A stretch of 64,000 bases of DNA, from positions 22,972 to 86,971 of IMG/VR virus record IMGVR_UViG_3300027759_000070, one strand, 5' to 3'. Position 1 is the first letter of the stretch, and every line of letters begins with the position of its first letter. Positions 1 through 7,943 of the stretch are shown here, in pieces. The notes under the pieces were generated by a model that did no database searches, was not told the origin of the DNA, and was given only the letters and a program-made list of their open reading frames with translations. This DNA is from a virus. The position numbers were made by a program, and so were the translations under genes.

Positions 1-90
1 ATTATTAATGGTTATATATAATAAAAATTCTTTATTCATTATTATTATTTATTATCGAGAACAGGAAATCAATCAGGTTATATAATTTAA

Positions 91-125
91 ACAAAAAAGA
101 ACCACAGATTTCTCTGTGGTTCTTT
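91..125 (-). terminator. Rho-independent terminator of the capsid gene
   Basis: Read on the minus strand, a perfect 13-bp stem (arms 96-108 and 113-125) is closed by a GAAA tetraloop and followed by a run of six T. It lies 28 bases beyond the stop of the major capsid gene, so it should end that transcript. Bases 1-90 are AT-rich and show no gene. Confidence 0.9.
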
Positions 126-152
126 ACAACTGTTTTTATTTTTAGTTTAAAA

Positions 153-1715
153 CTAAAAATATGTAGCTTGGTTCCCGGGAGTAAATGCCACGCCAAGATC
201 CTTGAGGATGATGGTGTGATAATATAGGCTTGCGCCAAAGATATTATCAACAACGCCATAACGGGTCAATAGGCCAACGCGAGGTGCGAAGTCATTTGGT
301 CCAATGGTACGTTGAATCATCACAGGGATGTATGGGCAGTAGATAATGCCAGAATCATAGAACTCAGTTCCTTTGTAGCCTAATAGTGCATATTCAATTC
401 CAGTGGAAGTTCCATTGGAATAGCCATTATCACCATAGACGCCAACATTTTGAGACTCTGTTCTTGTGTCGCGATAGATCTGGAATCTTCCTCCGAGGGA
501 GCCAACTTTAGCAACGCCAGTCTGCTGGGTGGATACGTTACCTTGAACGGTTACCCATTGGAACTCAGGCAACATTTCAAAAATAGCGCACACGCGAGGT
601 GTAGCTACGATGAAGTTTGCTGGTCCACGGCGATTGCGAATAGCAATGCGGTTTGCTTCGATGATTACTCTCTGGTAGAAGTCACGATTACGCTCAACAA
701 GCCAACGGCCATCGGCAGTAGCAGGACGCCAGACAGAATATCCCTTACCAAGACCACCGTTTAAGGAGGTTTGGATCATACGGATAATCATTTCGCGGTC
801 GATTTCGGCTTGGATCTCATATGCCATAGCATTTGTGATCTCAGCATCGATGTCGATACCGTTCATGTTCTTTAAGTCCTGTTCTAATTCGACAGACCAT
901 TTTGCACCTAATCTACGAGTACCAGCTTCAACTGCGGTTTTTTCAAAGCTAACTTCAACAGTAGGGATATTTGCATTGATTTCGAAATTCTTTAGAATTT
1001 CGGCAACGCCTCTATCCTGATCTGCGAAAGCCCATTCAGCATTACCTGAGAGAGCAGCATTTGAGGAACCAGTGAAACGAGAATCGAGATGTTGGAATCC
1101 TAATTCGTTGTCACCACCAGGAGACTTGTTATAAGGAGAAGCAGCAGATCCTGCGTAATTGACTGTAGAAGTCTGGGTTCTATACGGAGCACCAGAGCCA
1201 CTAGCAGAATTACCGGGGGCGGGTGCCCAAGTACCAACAGTAGTACCACTTAAGGTAGTAGCTTGTGAGGTATCTTGGTAAGAACCACCGAGGGTGTCTT
1301 TGCTGTACTTATAACGAAGTGCGAATGCCAATCCAACAGGACCAGACATAGGCTGAACGCCAACGATTTCGTTGGTGATCAATTCGGGGAATGTACGACG
1401 AATCATGGGAATCAAAATCTTAGGAAGACGATGATCTCCAGAAGCATAAAAATCAGAACCACCGGGGAATGCTCCACCAGTTGCTCCATTATTACCACTT
1501 CCGAAAACTCCACCTGTTCCACCAGCTACATTTGCCTCACGGAGACAGTATGCTTCTTGGTTCTCAAGTAGCATTGCAGTGTTTAAACGGGTATGTTCAT
1601 CTTCGATAGGACCAACACTCTTAGAGGTATAATCGAGCACGGGTGCCCATTTTTCCAATAGAGTCTTAGCGCGATCTTGATCGATATACGATTGTGCGGG
1701 TTTAATTTGTTTCAT
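153..1715 (-). CDS. 23: Major capsid protein, T4 gp23 family
   Basis: Forms the hexameric shell of the head. The protein is 520 aa, against 521 in T4, with the family pattern of an acidic N-terminal part followed by a Gly-rich stretch and the segment around HRLPKILIPMIRRTFPELI. An LxE-type prohead-protease site is visible as CLRE|ANV after residue 60, matching T4 gp23 processing at residue 65. The start was set at the ATG at 1715, because the longer frame begins at a TTG inside the leader. The gene closes the 21-core-22-23 head cluster and has its own terminator and a long leader. Confidence 0.97.
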   Translation of the reverse strand: MKQIKPAQSYIDQDRAKTLLEKWAPVLDYTSKSVGPIEDEHTRLNTAMLLENQEAYCLREANVAGGTGGVFGSGNNGATGGAFPGGSDFYASGDHRLPKILIPMIRRTFPELITNEIVGVQPMSGPVGLAFALRYKYSKDTLGGSYQDTSQATTLSGTTVGTWAPAPGNSASGSGAPYRTQTSTVNYAGSAASPYNKSPGGDNELGFQHLDSRFTGSSNAALSGNAEWAFADQDRGVAEILKNFEINANIPTVEVSFEKTAVEAGTRRLGAKWSVELEQDLKNMNGIDIDAEITNAMAYEIQAEIDREMIIRMIQTSLNGGLGKGYSVWRPATADGRWLVERNRDFYQRVIIEANRIAIRNRRGPANFIVATPRVCAIFEMLPEFQWVTVQGNVSTQQTGVAKVGSLGGRFQIYRDTRTESQNVGVYGDNGYSNGTSTGIEYALLGYKGTEFYDSGIIYCPYIPVMIQRTIGPNDFAPRVGLLTRYGVVDNIFGASLYYHTIILKDLGVAFTPGNQATYF

Positions 1716-1753
1716 AATTTGTATTTTTCTTTCTTTTGTTTTTTCGACCTCAA

Positions 1754-1768
1754 GCACTAACTCAGTGC
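1754..1768 (-). promoter_or_regulatory. Hairpin in the gp23 mRNA leader
   Basis: GCACT / AGTGC arms with a 5-base loop lie about 40 bases upstream of the gp23 ATG. CTTGAG is repeated on either side (1749-1754 and 1773-1778). Few genes in the window have a leader this long, so the hairpin may affect stability or translation of this abundant mRNA. Confidence 0.45.
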
Positions 1769-1799
1769 AGGAACTCAAGTAATATCTACTTCTACCAAA

Positions 1800-1807
1800 T
1801 TTTTATA
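1800..1807 (-). promoter_or_regulatory. Candidate late promoter of gp23 (TATAAAAA)
   Basis: On the minus strand this matches the T4 late consensus TATAAATA at 7 of 8 positions. It lies between gp22 and gp23 and predicts a leader of about 75-80 bases. Confidence 0.45.
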
Positions 1808-1817
1808 AGTAAATATA

Positions 1818-2705
1818 TTAGTATTTACCTAATTCGTTCATATAATTTTGAACGTGTGCAAAATTTTCTTCTTTTTGTTGAACAGTATCTTGTGCGTCTT
1901 CTTCCAACACAATACGATCTTGTTTTACTTTCCTATGTTCATAGGCTTCACCCTTTAAAGTTTTGATTCTTTCTTCTTCCTTCTTATCAAACAAAGAAAG
2001 GGTATAATCAATGTTTTCTACGATAAACTTAGGAGATTTACCTTCAAATACTCTTTGTGCATACTCTTTTTTCTTGGGAGGTAGAACAGAAATTTTTTGT
2101 TCTAAAACTAAATCAGCTTTTGCTTTTGCTAAAGATTCTTTAAGATCTTTAACTTCTGATTCTAATTTTGTGGAAGATTGTTTGAATGAATCAATTTGAG
2201 TTTTACCATCAAGTAAAGCGTCTTTTAATGATTCGTTCATCAAAGCAGAGTTAATAGCCAATGATTCGCGAAGATTGTTTAAGATAGTACGAGCCTTTTG
2301 GTTTTTGACCGCTTCTTCAATTGATTTCTTAGGGATTTTGGATTCAATAAACAAATCCATATAATGAGAAATTCTTTCTACTAAATCTTCTTTAAACTGA
2401 GATGCTTGCTCGTTTACAATGTTTTGGTACTTTTTAATTACCATTTGTAATTTTGCGGTGTTATTAGCATCCATTGCTTCAACAACTCTTTCCAACTTTT
2501 TGCTATGATCTTGATCAATGGCTTCCAACAATTGTTCAGCCTTATCAGTATATTCGGAGTCTTGTTCTGTTAAAGCTTTTTCAACGTGAATTTTAACTCT
2601 TTCGTTTACTGCTGTATCAAAAGCTTCTTGTATTTGATCGAGAGTCTGATCGGTTAGAATTCCTTGGGTTGCTTCTTTTAAAAGATTTGAAATTTCCTTT
2701 GCCAT
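1818..2705 (-). CDS. 22: Prohead core scaffolding protein, gp22-like
   Basis: Internal scaffold around which the gp23 shell assembles; in T4 it is degraded by gp21 before DNA packaging. The 295-aa sequence (T4: 269) is charged and almost entirely helical, with heptad-like stretches around residues 40-110 and 165-205 and several LxE motifs that could be protease sites. There is no cysteine. Identification rests on composition, size and position between the prohead protease/core genes and gp23. Confidence 0.85.
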   Translation of the reverse strand: MAKEISNLLKEATQGILTDQTLDQIQEAFDTAVNERVKIHVEKALTEQDSEYTDKAEQLLEAIDQDHSKKLERVVEAMDANNTAKLQMVIKKYQNIVNEQASQFKEDLVERISHYMDLFIESKIPKKSIEEAVKNQKARTILNNLRESLAINSALMNESLKDALLDGKTQIDSFKQSSTKLESEVKDLKESLAKAKADLVLEQKISVLPPKKKEYAQRVFEGKSPKFIVENIDYTLSLFDKKEEERIKTLKGEAYEHRKVKQDRIVLEEDAQDTVQQKEENFAHVQNYMNELGKY

Positions 2706-2710
2706 AATAT

Positions 2711-2716
2711 TAGTTA
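2711..2716 (-). promoter_or_regulatory. Variant late box (TAACTA) before gp22
   Basis: TAACTA with 5 bases to the gp22 ATG, the same spacing as the TAAATA boxes elsewhere. One mismatch. Confidence 0.35.
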
Positions 2717-2728
2717 TTCTTTTTATAA

Positions 2729-3043
2729 TTATTTACTTGATTTCTTCCCTTGTTTTTTAACAAATTTTGGATTTTTATCATCAGATTTTGGAAATAAATC
2801 TTTTTTTGCTGCCTCTGCAATAGTTTTTTTGATTTTATTTTGAATTACAACTTCAAGTAATGTATGTGCTTTTTTATAATTTTCACAAATCATTAAATCA
2901 ACAAACTTTAAAAGATTTTCGTCAAGTTTCTTTTTGCCCTTCTTTTCAACCTTTTTCTCGTCTTTCTGTTCGTCCTTTTGTTGACCCTTCTTTTTGAATG
3001 GGACAAAACCTTTTGGAAGTTTTTTCTTTTTGTCTTTAGCCAT
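2729..3043 (-). CDS. Small Lys-rich prohead core protein (gp67/gp68-type)
   Basis: The 104-aa protein has very basic ends (KDKKKKLPKGF near the start, KFVKKQGKKSSK at the end) and a central helix around residues 43-80 (ENYKKAHTLLEVVIQNKIKK) that resembles the conserved core of T4-like gp67 proteins. In T4, gp67 and gp68 are minor prohead core components encoded next to gp21. Here the gene sits between gp21 and gp22 and has its own late box. The family link is inferred from that helix and the position. Confidence 0.6.
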   Translation of the reverse strand: MAKDKKKKLPKGFVPFKKKGQQKDEQKDEKKVEKKGKKKLDENLLKFVDLMICENYKKAHTLLEVVIQNKIKKTIAEAAKKDLFPKSDDKNPKFVKKQGKKSSK

Positions 3044-3048
3044 ATTTT

Positions 3049-3054
3049 TATTTA
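3049..3054 (-). promoter_or_regulatory. Late box TAAATA, 5 bases before the core-protein ATG
   Basis: The box overlaps the last codons of gp21. No Shine-Dalgarno sequence is seen. Confidence 0.6.
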
Positions 3055-3723
3055 GTTAAATTTGATCTTATTTAAGAAATCCAATATAGATTCTTTTAAA
3101 TATTGTTCTACTTCTCTTTTAGGAAGACTACTAATTTTGTTTTCAAAGTCAGCATATAATTCTTCAAATTGACCAGACTCTGCTAAAACCCATTGTTTAG
3201 ATTCTAAAATACCATTTACAAATGCTTTAGGGAATGATGGGTCTGCTACACAGTCTACAGAAATTAAACGCAATTCCTTTACGATGTTTTTACCACCAGC
3301 AGCTTCTTCGAGTTGTCCTAGTGCTCTAGAACTCATACCCACCTTTACACCATCTTGAATTAATGCGCGAACTATGTGTCCACATGGAGTAGTTAATACT
3401 TTACTTTTACCATGAAATACATTACCTTCTTGGTATAAATCTGTAACCAAATGACAAGCTTTATCTAAACTTACTTCAGCAGTACTTTCGTGATTGAGTG
3501 TACCCATTGATCTACCAGTATTAATCATTTCGCTCTTGTATCGATTAACTTCTTTAACCATTTCATCCAATTTATATAAACGATTGTTTCTGTTAAAACT
3601 TTCAGCCATCATATATGGACCTTTAATAAAAAGTGTAGATGGGCTTTTTCTATCTTTTTCTTCAAAGATATACTCAAATTGTTCTTCTGGAGCTGGTTTT
3701 TCTACAATTAAACGTAGTGACAT
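3052..3723 (-). CDS. 21: Prohead core protease, gp21 family
   Basis: Serine protease that matures the prohead by cutting the shell, core and internal proteins after (L/I)xE. The 223-aa protein (T4: 212) shows the expected motifs: His78 in LNHES, Ser131/Ser132 in GMSSRALG, and Asp157/Asp161 in VDCVADPSF, matching the His-Ser-Asp arrangement of the herpesvirus-assemblin-like fold. The C-terminal 50 residues are a charged helix. It is adjacent to its substrates gp22 and gp23. Confidence 0.93.
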   Translation of the reverse strand: MSLRLIVEKPAPEEQFEYIFEEKDRKSPSTLFIKGPYMMAESFNRNNRLYKLDEMVKEVNRYKSEMINTGRSMGTLNHESTAEVSLDKACHLVTDLYQEGNVFHGKSKVLTTPCGHIVRALIQDGVKVGMSSRALGQLEEAAGGKNIVKELRLISVDCVADPSFPKAFVNGILESKQWVLAESGQFEELYADFENKISSLPKREVEQYLKESILDFLNKIKFN

Positions 3724-3728
3724 AAAAC

Positions 3729-3734
3729 TATTTA
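3729..3734 (-). promoter_or_regulatory. Late box TAAATA, 5 bases before gp21 ATG
   Basis: CTAAATA-GTTTT-ATG on the minus strand. The divergent plus-strand gene at 3798 has an equivalent box. Confidence 0.65.
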
Positions 3735-3786
3735 GATTATTTATTCATTTTTTTAAGAGCAATTAAGTTAAAAAATAATATTTTCC

Positions 3787-3792
3787 TAAATA
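3787..3792 (+). promoter_or_regulatory. Late box TAAATA, 5 bases before the gene at 3798
   Basis: CTAAATA-ATGTT-ATG. No Shine-Dalgarno sequence. Confidence 0.6.
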
Positions 3793-3797
3793 ATGTT

Positions 3798-4844
3798 ATG
3801 AGTAATGATTCAAATTTAATATTTGAAAGGTATATGGAATCTATTGATGAGGCATTTATGCCTTGGAAAAATGGCAGAAAAGCTGCTGCTGGTTTAGGTA
3901 AAAAAACTTTAGTAAGACACGATACACAAATTCGTGCAAGAAACGACATAAGAGAACAAAACATAAAGATTGCAATTGAAAATGATTCTACTCTTAATAT
4001 TTTGGATGCTCTCTCTGAAAGATTCTACAAAGGCAATGTCAAAAAGGTAAAAACATTAATGGCTGAATATACGGGAGTTGGTAACCCTGAAGTAAAAACA
4101 ATGTTCAATCCACTAGAATATGGTCTAGAACCATACACTATACCATTACACGATATTCCAAATAGAATATTAGCAGTTCAAGCTAGACATCCACAAATCA
4201 CAGGACATACTATAGGTCAAAATTTACAAAGAAATTTATTAAAAAATTATTATGAATTGTTGTGTGATGTTTATCGATCAAAAGGTGGAAATCCAGATGA
4301 CGTAAATGAATTGGAATTGGTTTTATCTTTCCCAACTAGGATACATCACGAATTTAAAAAATGGGGAGATGAACATCGTGATGTATTAAGACCACAAATA
4401 TTTGGTGGAGAATCTGAAGCAGATAGAAATAATCAATTTGTTCACATTACTAATGTTCGTGAATTACAAGGAAGAAATTGGGAAAGATTAAGTAAAGCAG
4501 AAAAGATAGGCAATCTTTTATTTTGGGGTGATCCTAGGACTCCAGAATCTGAATATGATACCACTTACAAACCCGAATCAGCAAAAACTCCAGAAAATTT
4601 AGCAGGAAGAACTTTAGAAAATCCTGATAGAAAACAACTAACCAAAAAAACAAAAGCATGGCCCAAAGCTAAACCATCACCAGAAGAAAAAGAAAAGAAA
4701 AAGAACGAAACATTAGTCCCTGCATTTGGTTCCACCGAAACCAAACAAGAAGAACCAAAACCAGCTAAGAAAAAGAAACCAACAAAAAAACCAACAAAAG
4801 TTAAAGAATCATATCAACCATTTATAAGAGTTATTCCTTTCTAA
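3798..4844 (+). CDS. Unknown late protein with Lys/Pro-rich C-terminus
   Basis: I do not recognise this 348-aa protein. Residues 1-250 look folded and mixed alpha/beta. Residues 265-335 are low-complexity Lys/Pro/Glu (KKKKPTKKPTK near the end), and the last ten residues are hydrophobic. The N-terminus (NLIFERYMESIDEA) resembles the short helix shared by other late small proteins in this window and could be a capsid-targeting segment. It lies on the opposite strand inside the head cluster and overlaps the end of gp4 by 14 bases tail to tail. The late box suggests a virion or assembly role. Confidence 0.7.
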   Translation: MSNDSNLIFERYMESIDEAFMPWKNGRKAAAGLGKKTLVRHDTQIRARNDIREQNIKIAIENDSTLNILDALSERFYKGNVKKVKTLMAEYTGVGNPEVKTMFNPLEYGLEPYTIPLHDIPNRILAVQARHPQITGHTIGQNLQRNLLKNYYELLCDVYRSKGGNPDDVNELELVLSFPTRIHHEFKKWGDEHRDVLRPQIFGGESEADRNNQFVHITNVRELQGRNWERLSKAEKIGNLLFWGDPRTPESEYDTTYKPESAKTPENLAGRTLENPDRKQLTKKTKAWPKAKPSPEEKEKKKNETLVPAFGSTETKQEEPKPAKKKKPTKKPTKVKESYQPFIRVIPF

Positions 4845-5292
4845 ATAAATCTTTTTCGGTTATAATTATAAACTCAGCACCTTTGGAAGCCGCGAATTTT
4901 TTCGCGGCTTCCCATTTTGCACTATTAACAGCCCATTGAGTTGTTTCGTATATTATAGTTTGCTTTTTCTTTTTCTTTGTGATGGTTGGTGGTTGTGTTT
5001 GTTTGAATGGTTTAATCTCTATCAAATATTTTTTAATCTTATTTCCTTCTTTAATCACAACATAATTATCCACATAATATCGATGCATACGATTATCTAC
5101 TGGACTTTTATATGGGACTATAATGTTTTCCGATCCCCATTCTAAAACATTGGGATTACTATCAGCCCACAAGAAAAATGTACGTTCAAAAGAAGAACGA
5201 AATATTGCAAACTTCCCTATGAATTTTTGGGGATTTTTTGGTTGAAACACACCCTGTTTATATCTTTCATCTTTTTTAAAAATTGGTGGCAT
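4831..5292 (-). CDS. 4: Head completion protein gp4 (TnsA-like nuclease fold)
   Basis: In T4, gp4 (also called gp50) stabilises the DNA-filled head before tail joining. The 153-aa length matches T4 gp4 (150). Restriction-endonuclease-like signature residues are visible: Glu in FRSSFER (about residue 35), NPNVLEWGSE, SPVDNRMHRYYVDNYV with the Asp, and the E-x-K motif in YLIEIKP. It lies 1 base downstream of the spanin-like gene and probably shares its transcript. Confidence 0.85.
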   Translation of the reverse strand: MPPIFKKDERYKQGVFQPKNPQKFIGKFAIFRSSFERTFFLWADSNPNVLEWGSENIIVPYKSPVDNRMHRYYVDNYVVIKEGNKIKKYLIEIKPFKQTQPPTITKKKKKQTIIYETTQWAVNSAKWEAAKKFAASKGAEFIIITEKDLFRKE

Positions 5293-5293
5293 A

Positions 5294-5836
5294 TTATTTT
5301 TTGAATATACTTAGTAATCCTTTACTAGCACCTGATGGAATAAAATACATTGCTGCTGCTACCAATGCTAATATTACTGCACATATTGTATAAAATTTTC
5401 TATTTCTAGCAGCCTGATCTTTTTTTAATGCTTCGAATTCTATATTGGAAGTTACCAATTTACCAACTTCTTCTGCATCTTTTCTCTTTAAATCTGCAAT
5501 AGAATTCTTCTGTTTCTCGTCTTCCAAAATAACTTTTTCAACTGCTTTATCTAATTCTTCTCCATTTAAATTTTTTAATTCTTTTCCATCATCAATATCA
5601 ACACCTAATAGTGATTGTGATTTCTCTAAAAGATCTTTAACTCTTTTAATATCAATAGTTCCAGAATTTACCTGTAACATTTGTGTGGCTTTTACTAAAA
5701 AATCTTTAGCATCATCGGTTAATTTATCTTGTTTTTGTTCTATCTGTTGTTGATATATTGTGTGTTGTACTGCCGTAGTAGCACAACCAGAAAACAACAA
5801 ACATATCGTCAATATAATAGAATGTATATATTTCAT
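5294..5836 (-). CDS. Lipoprotein with C-terminal membrane anchor, candidate unimolecular spanin
   Basis: The 180-aa protein starts with a basic-hydrophobic signal ending in LFSGC (Cys18 lipobox-like, with Phe at -3). It continues as a charged helical domain (about 20-146) and ends with a transmembrane helix at about 148-167 plus a basic tail (SKGLLSIFKK). An outer-membrane lipid anchor plus a C-terminal inner-membrane helix is the topology of u-spanins such as T1 gp11, which fuse the two membranes at lysis. No holin or endolysin is adjacent, so an immunity or exclusion lipoprotein remains possible. Confidence 0.6.
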   Translation of the reverse strand: MKYIHSIILTICLLFSGCATTAVQHTIYQQQIEQKQDKLTDDAKDFLVKATQMLQVNSGTIDIKRVKDLLEKSQSLLGVDIDDGKELKNLNGEELDKAVEKVILEDEKQKNSIADLKRKDAEEVGKLVTSNIEFEALKKDQAARNRKFYTICAVILALVAAAMYFIPSGASKGLLSIFKK

Positions 5837-5841
5837 TTAAT

Positions 5842-5847
5842 TATTTA
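5842..5847 (-). promoter_or_regulatory. Late box TAAATA, 5 bases before the lipoprotein ATG
   Basis: TAAATA-ATTAA-ATG on the minus strand. Confidence 0.6.
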
Positions 5848-5927
5848 ACATAATTAAACTTAACTATAGAATTATTCGGAAATGTATGTCCTAATTATTT
5901 AGTCTACTATTAATGGATCTCCATCAC

Positions 5928-7097
5928 CTAACCTACAAAAAATATACAAGGGTCGCTATCGCCCAGGGCAGCAGCATTGGTATATAACTGCTCTTCTAGT
6001 TTATTTTTTTCTTCAATTCCTTGGCTCATGATTTCTGTAGTAAATACCTGACCCCCAAATAAATTTACTTGACTGAATTTACTTCTAGTATGTCCAACCA
6101 TTATTTTTGTTAAAGCTAATGCATATTGATAAACCCAAATTTCTTTTATTAAATCTCTTATTGGCTTTTCTATATAACAATTAATAACTCCATAAAATCT
6201 AACCGAATCGTTTGGTTCTGGATAAATTTTCATATATTGAGTTCTGTCATTAAATTCATAAGATCTTTTAGTTGCCAATACTTTTTCTCTAGTTTCTAAC
6301 CAGTTTTTAACACTATACCAACTTATTAAATCAAATCCATAATTACCCATTGCATAACTAAAATATGTTTGTTGTGCTAATGTTTGTTCTATAGTAAATA
6401 ATGTATTAATTCCAGTCGTGGAACCTTCTTCGAAGTCAGTAACCGCAATTACTTTTCTGTAATCCATCATGTCATAGTCAAACATATTATTGTATATAAC
6501 AGTTTCTTGACCAGTTTTTTCTCCCATTGTTGTTAATTCTTGCTTATAAGATGAAACAAAATATGATGATATTGGTATTACATGTAATACTGGATCAGCA
6601 GCAAATGCTGTTACCATTTGATTATATAAAGAATAGTTTAATATAACATTCTTTTCCAAGCCATCTGTATATTTTGCTGATAATTCTGAATTTAATGCAA
6701 AAAATGCTTTATTTAAAGATGATAAAGAAATATAAAATGTATCAGTATTCTGTAAATATGGCGCAGTATCTACTGATAAAGTTTTATGCGTTACTGCTGA
6801 TCTAGACATGTCAGATTTTGCTAATGTATACAAATGATCTAATCGTATACCTCTACCTCTTTCATATAAAGCCGAATTTATAATCAAATATTCTTTGGTA
6901 TAACCAGCATATTTCGAAAACATTTCACATGCCATCGAAATTGCTTCGAATATTTGATCCTGATGGATCTCTACAGAAATCAATGGTGCTCCGATAGATC
7001 TGACTATACGATCAGCCAGTCTTTGGAAACTATCAATTTTACTATTTAAATTAGTGCTTTGAAATGCAGATATCGGTGTTATTAGACATTGGCTCAT
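5928..7097 (-). CDS. 13: Neck protein, gp13-like
   Basis: Head-tail connector component that in T4 binds the portal vertex and closes the filled head. The 389-aa protein (T4 gp13: 309) contains a WYSVKNWLETREKVLATKR segment around residue 260, an RTQYMKIYPEPNDSVRF segment and a C-terminus ending in FFVG after an acidic GDSDP turn, all features I associate with gp13 of T4-like marine phages. Position between gp20 and the gp4/gp21 genes fits. Assignment is from motif memory and synteny. Confidence 0.7.
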   Translation of the reverse strand: MSQCLITPISAFQSTNLNSKIDSFQRLADRIVRSIGAPLISVEIHQDQIFEAISMACEMFSKYAGYTKEYLIINSALYERGRGIRLDHLYTLAKSDMSRSAVTHKTLSVDTAPYLQNTDTFYISLSSLNKAFFALNSELSAKYTDGLEKNVILNYSLYNQMVTAFAADPVLHVIPISSYFVSSYKQELTTMGEKTGQETVIYNNMFDYDMMDYRKVIAVTDFEEGSTTGINTLFTIEQTLAQQTYFSYAMGNYGFDLISWYSVKNWLETREKVLATKRSYEFNDRTQYMKIYPEPNDSVRFYGVINCYIEKPIRDLIKEIWVYQYALALTKIMVGHTRSKFSQVNLFGGQVFTTEIMSQGIEEKNKLEEQLYTNAAALGDSDPCIFFVG

Positions 7098-7102
7098 AAA
7101 TA
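7097..7102 (+). promoter_or_regulatory. Late box TAAATA, 5 bases before the homing-endonuclease ATG
   Basis: The box overlaps the complement of the gp13 start codon. Only 10 bases separate the two divergent start codons. Confidence 0.55.
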
Positions 7103-7108
7103 TATTAA
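7103..7108 (-). promoter_or_regulatory. Possible variant late box (TTAATA) before gp13
   Basis: TTAATA with 5 bases to the gp13 ATG. It would lie face to face with the plus-strand box at 7097-7102. Confidence 0.3.
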
Positions 7109-7935
7109 TGAAGAAACATTTTTTGATGATAAAAACTCATAATATAACTAAATTGAAATATCTTTGTTATCATTTTGGTGATAATGCATCTTGTTATATT
7201 TATCCGGGTTCTGGTAAATATTGGAAACTACATATTAAAAAACATGGTAAAAATATTTCCACCGAAATATTAGGAGAATATTCATCATTAGAAGATGCTA
7301 ACATAAATGGATTATTTTATTCAAAATTATATAATGTTGTCGAATCAAAAGATTTCGCAAATATTATAGTTGAAGATGCTAGTCATAATTTTAATCATCT
7401 TACCAAAGAACAAAGAAAAAAATCATTAGAAAATCGAGAAAAAAGAAGAAAAGAAAAAGGATTTACTGAATCCGAAATTTTAAACCACAAAAGATTTAAA
7501 AGTCTTAAATGGAGACTAACAGAAAATAGAGAAACCCATTATAAAAATAGAACAAATCGTTTAAGTAATAAACAATTTACTGAATCAGAATTGGCTGGAT
7601 ATAAAAGAATGAGCAAAAAACAAAAAGGTATATCATCTGCTATAAGATATAATATTGCAGGTTACACCAATCCAACTAAAGGTAAATCATTTAAAGAGAC
7701 TATAGGACCAGATTATATACATCCCAAAAGAAAACAATGGCATTTAATAGTAAATGGAGAATCTAAATTTGTTATAGATAGTACTAAAGAATTACGAAAA
7801 ATTATATCGGATTCTATAATAAAACAAATTAAAAATAATAATTTTTATGAAGTAATTAGATATAATAACACAAAACATCAATTCAAAACTGGAGATATTT
7901 TAGAATTGAAATATATCGGATATTCTGGCGATTAA
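7108..7935 (+). CDS. Probable homing endonuclease (GIY-YIG-related)
   Basis: The 275-aa protein begins with THNITKLKYLC...YPGSGKYWKLHIKKHG, a segment typical of phage free-standing mobile nucleases in which a GIY-YIG-like core is followed by basic repeats. Residues 90-200 are Lys/Arg-rich with two FTESE-containing repeats that look like DNA-binding modules. It is inserted on the opposite strand between gp13 and gp20. The ATG at 7108 fits the late-box spacing; an in-frame ATG at 7126 is an alternative. No experimentally fixed family name can be given. Confidence 0.6.
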   Translation: MKKHFLMIKTHNITKLKYLCYHFGDNASCYIYPGSGKYWKLHIKKHGKNISTEILGEYSSLEDANINGLFYSKLYNVVESKDFANIIVEDASHNFNHLTKEQRKKSLENREKRRKEKGFTESEILNHKRFKSLKWRLTENRETHYKNRTNRLSNKQFTESELAGYKRMSKKQKGISSAIRYNIAGYTNPTKGKSFKETIGPDYIHPKRKQWHLIVNGESKFVIDSTKELRKIISDSIIKQIKNNNFYEVIRYNNTKHQFKTGDILELKYIGYSGD

Positions 7936-7943
7936 ATTTAAAT

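Noticed and set aside
450-1020. Plus-strand frames opposite gp23
   Set aside because: They are shadows of the capsid gene with no promoter box or homology.
1716-1778. N-terminal extension of gp23 from the TTG at 1778
   Set aside because: The extra 21 residues have no counterpart in gp23 and overlap the leader hairpin; the ATG at 1715 gives the expected length.
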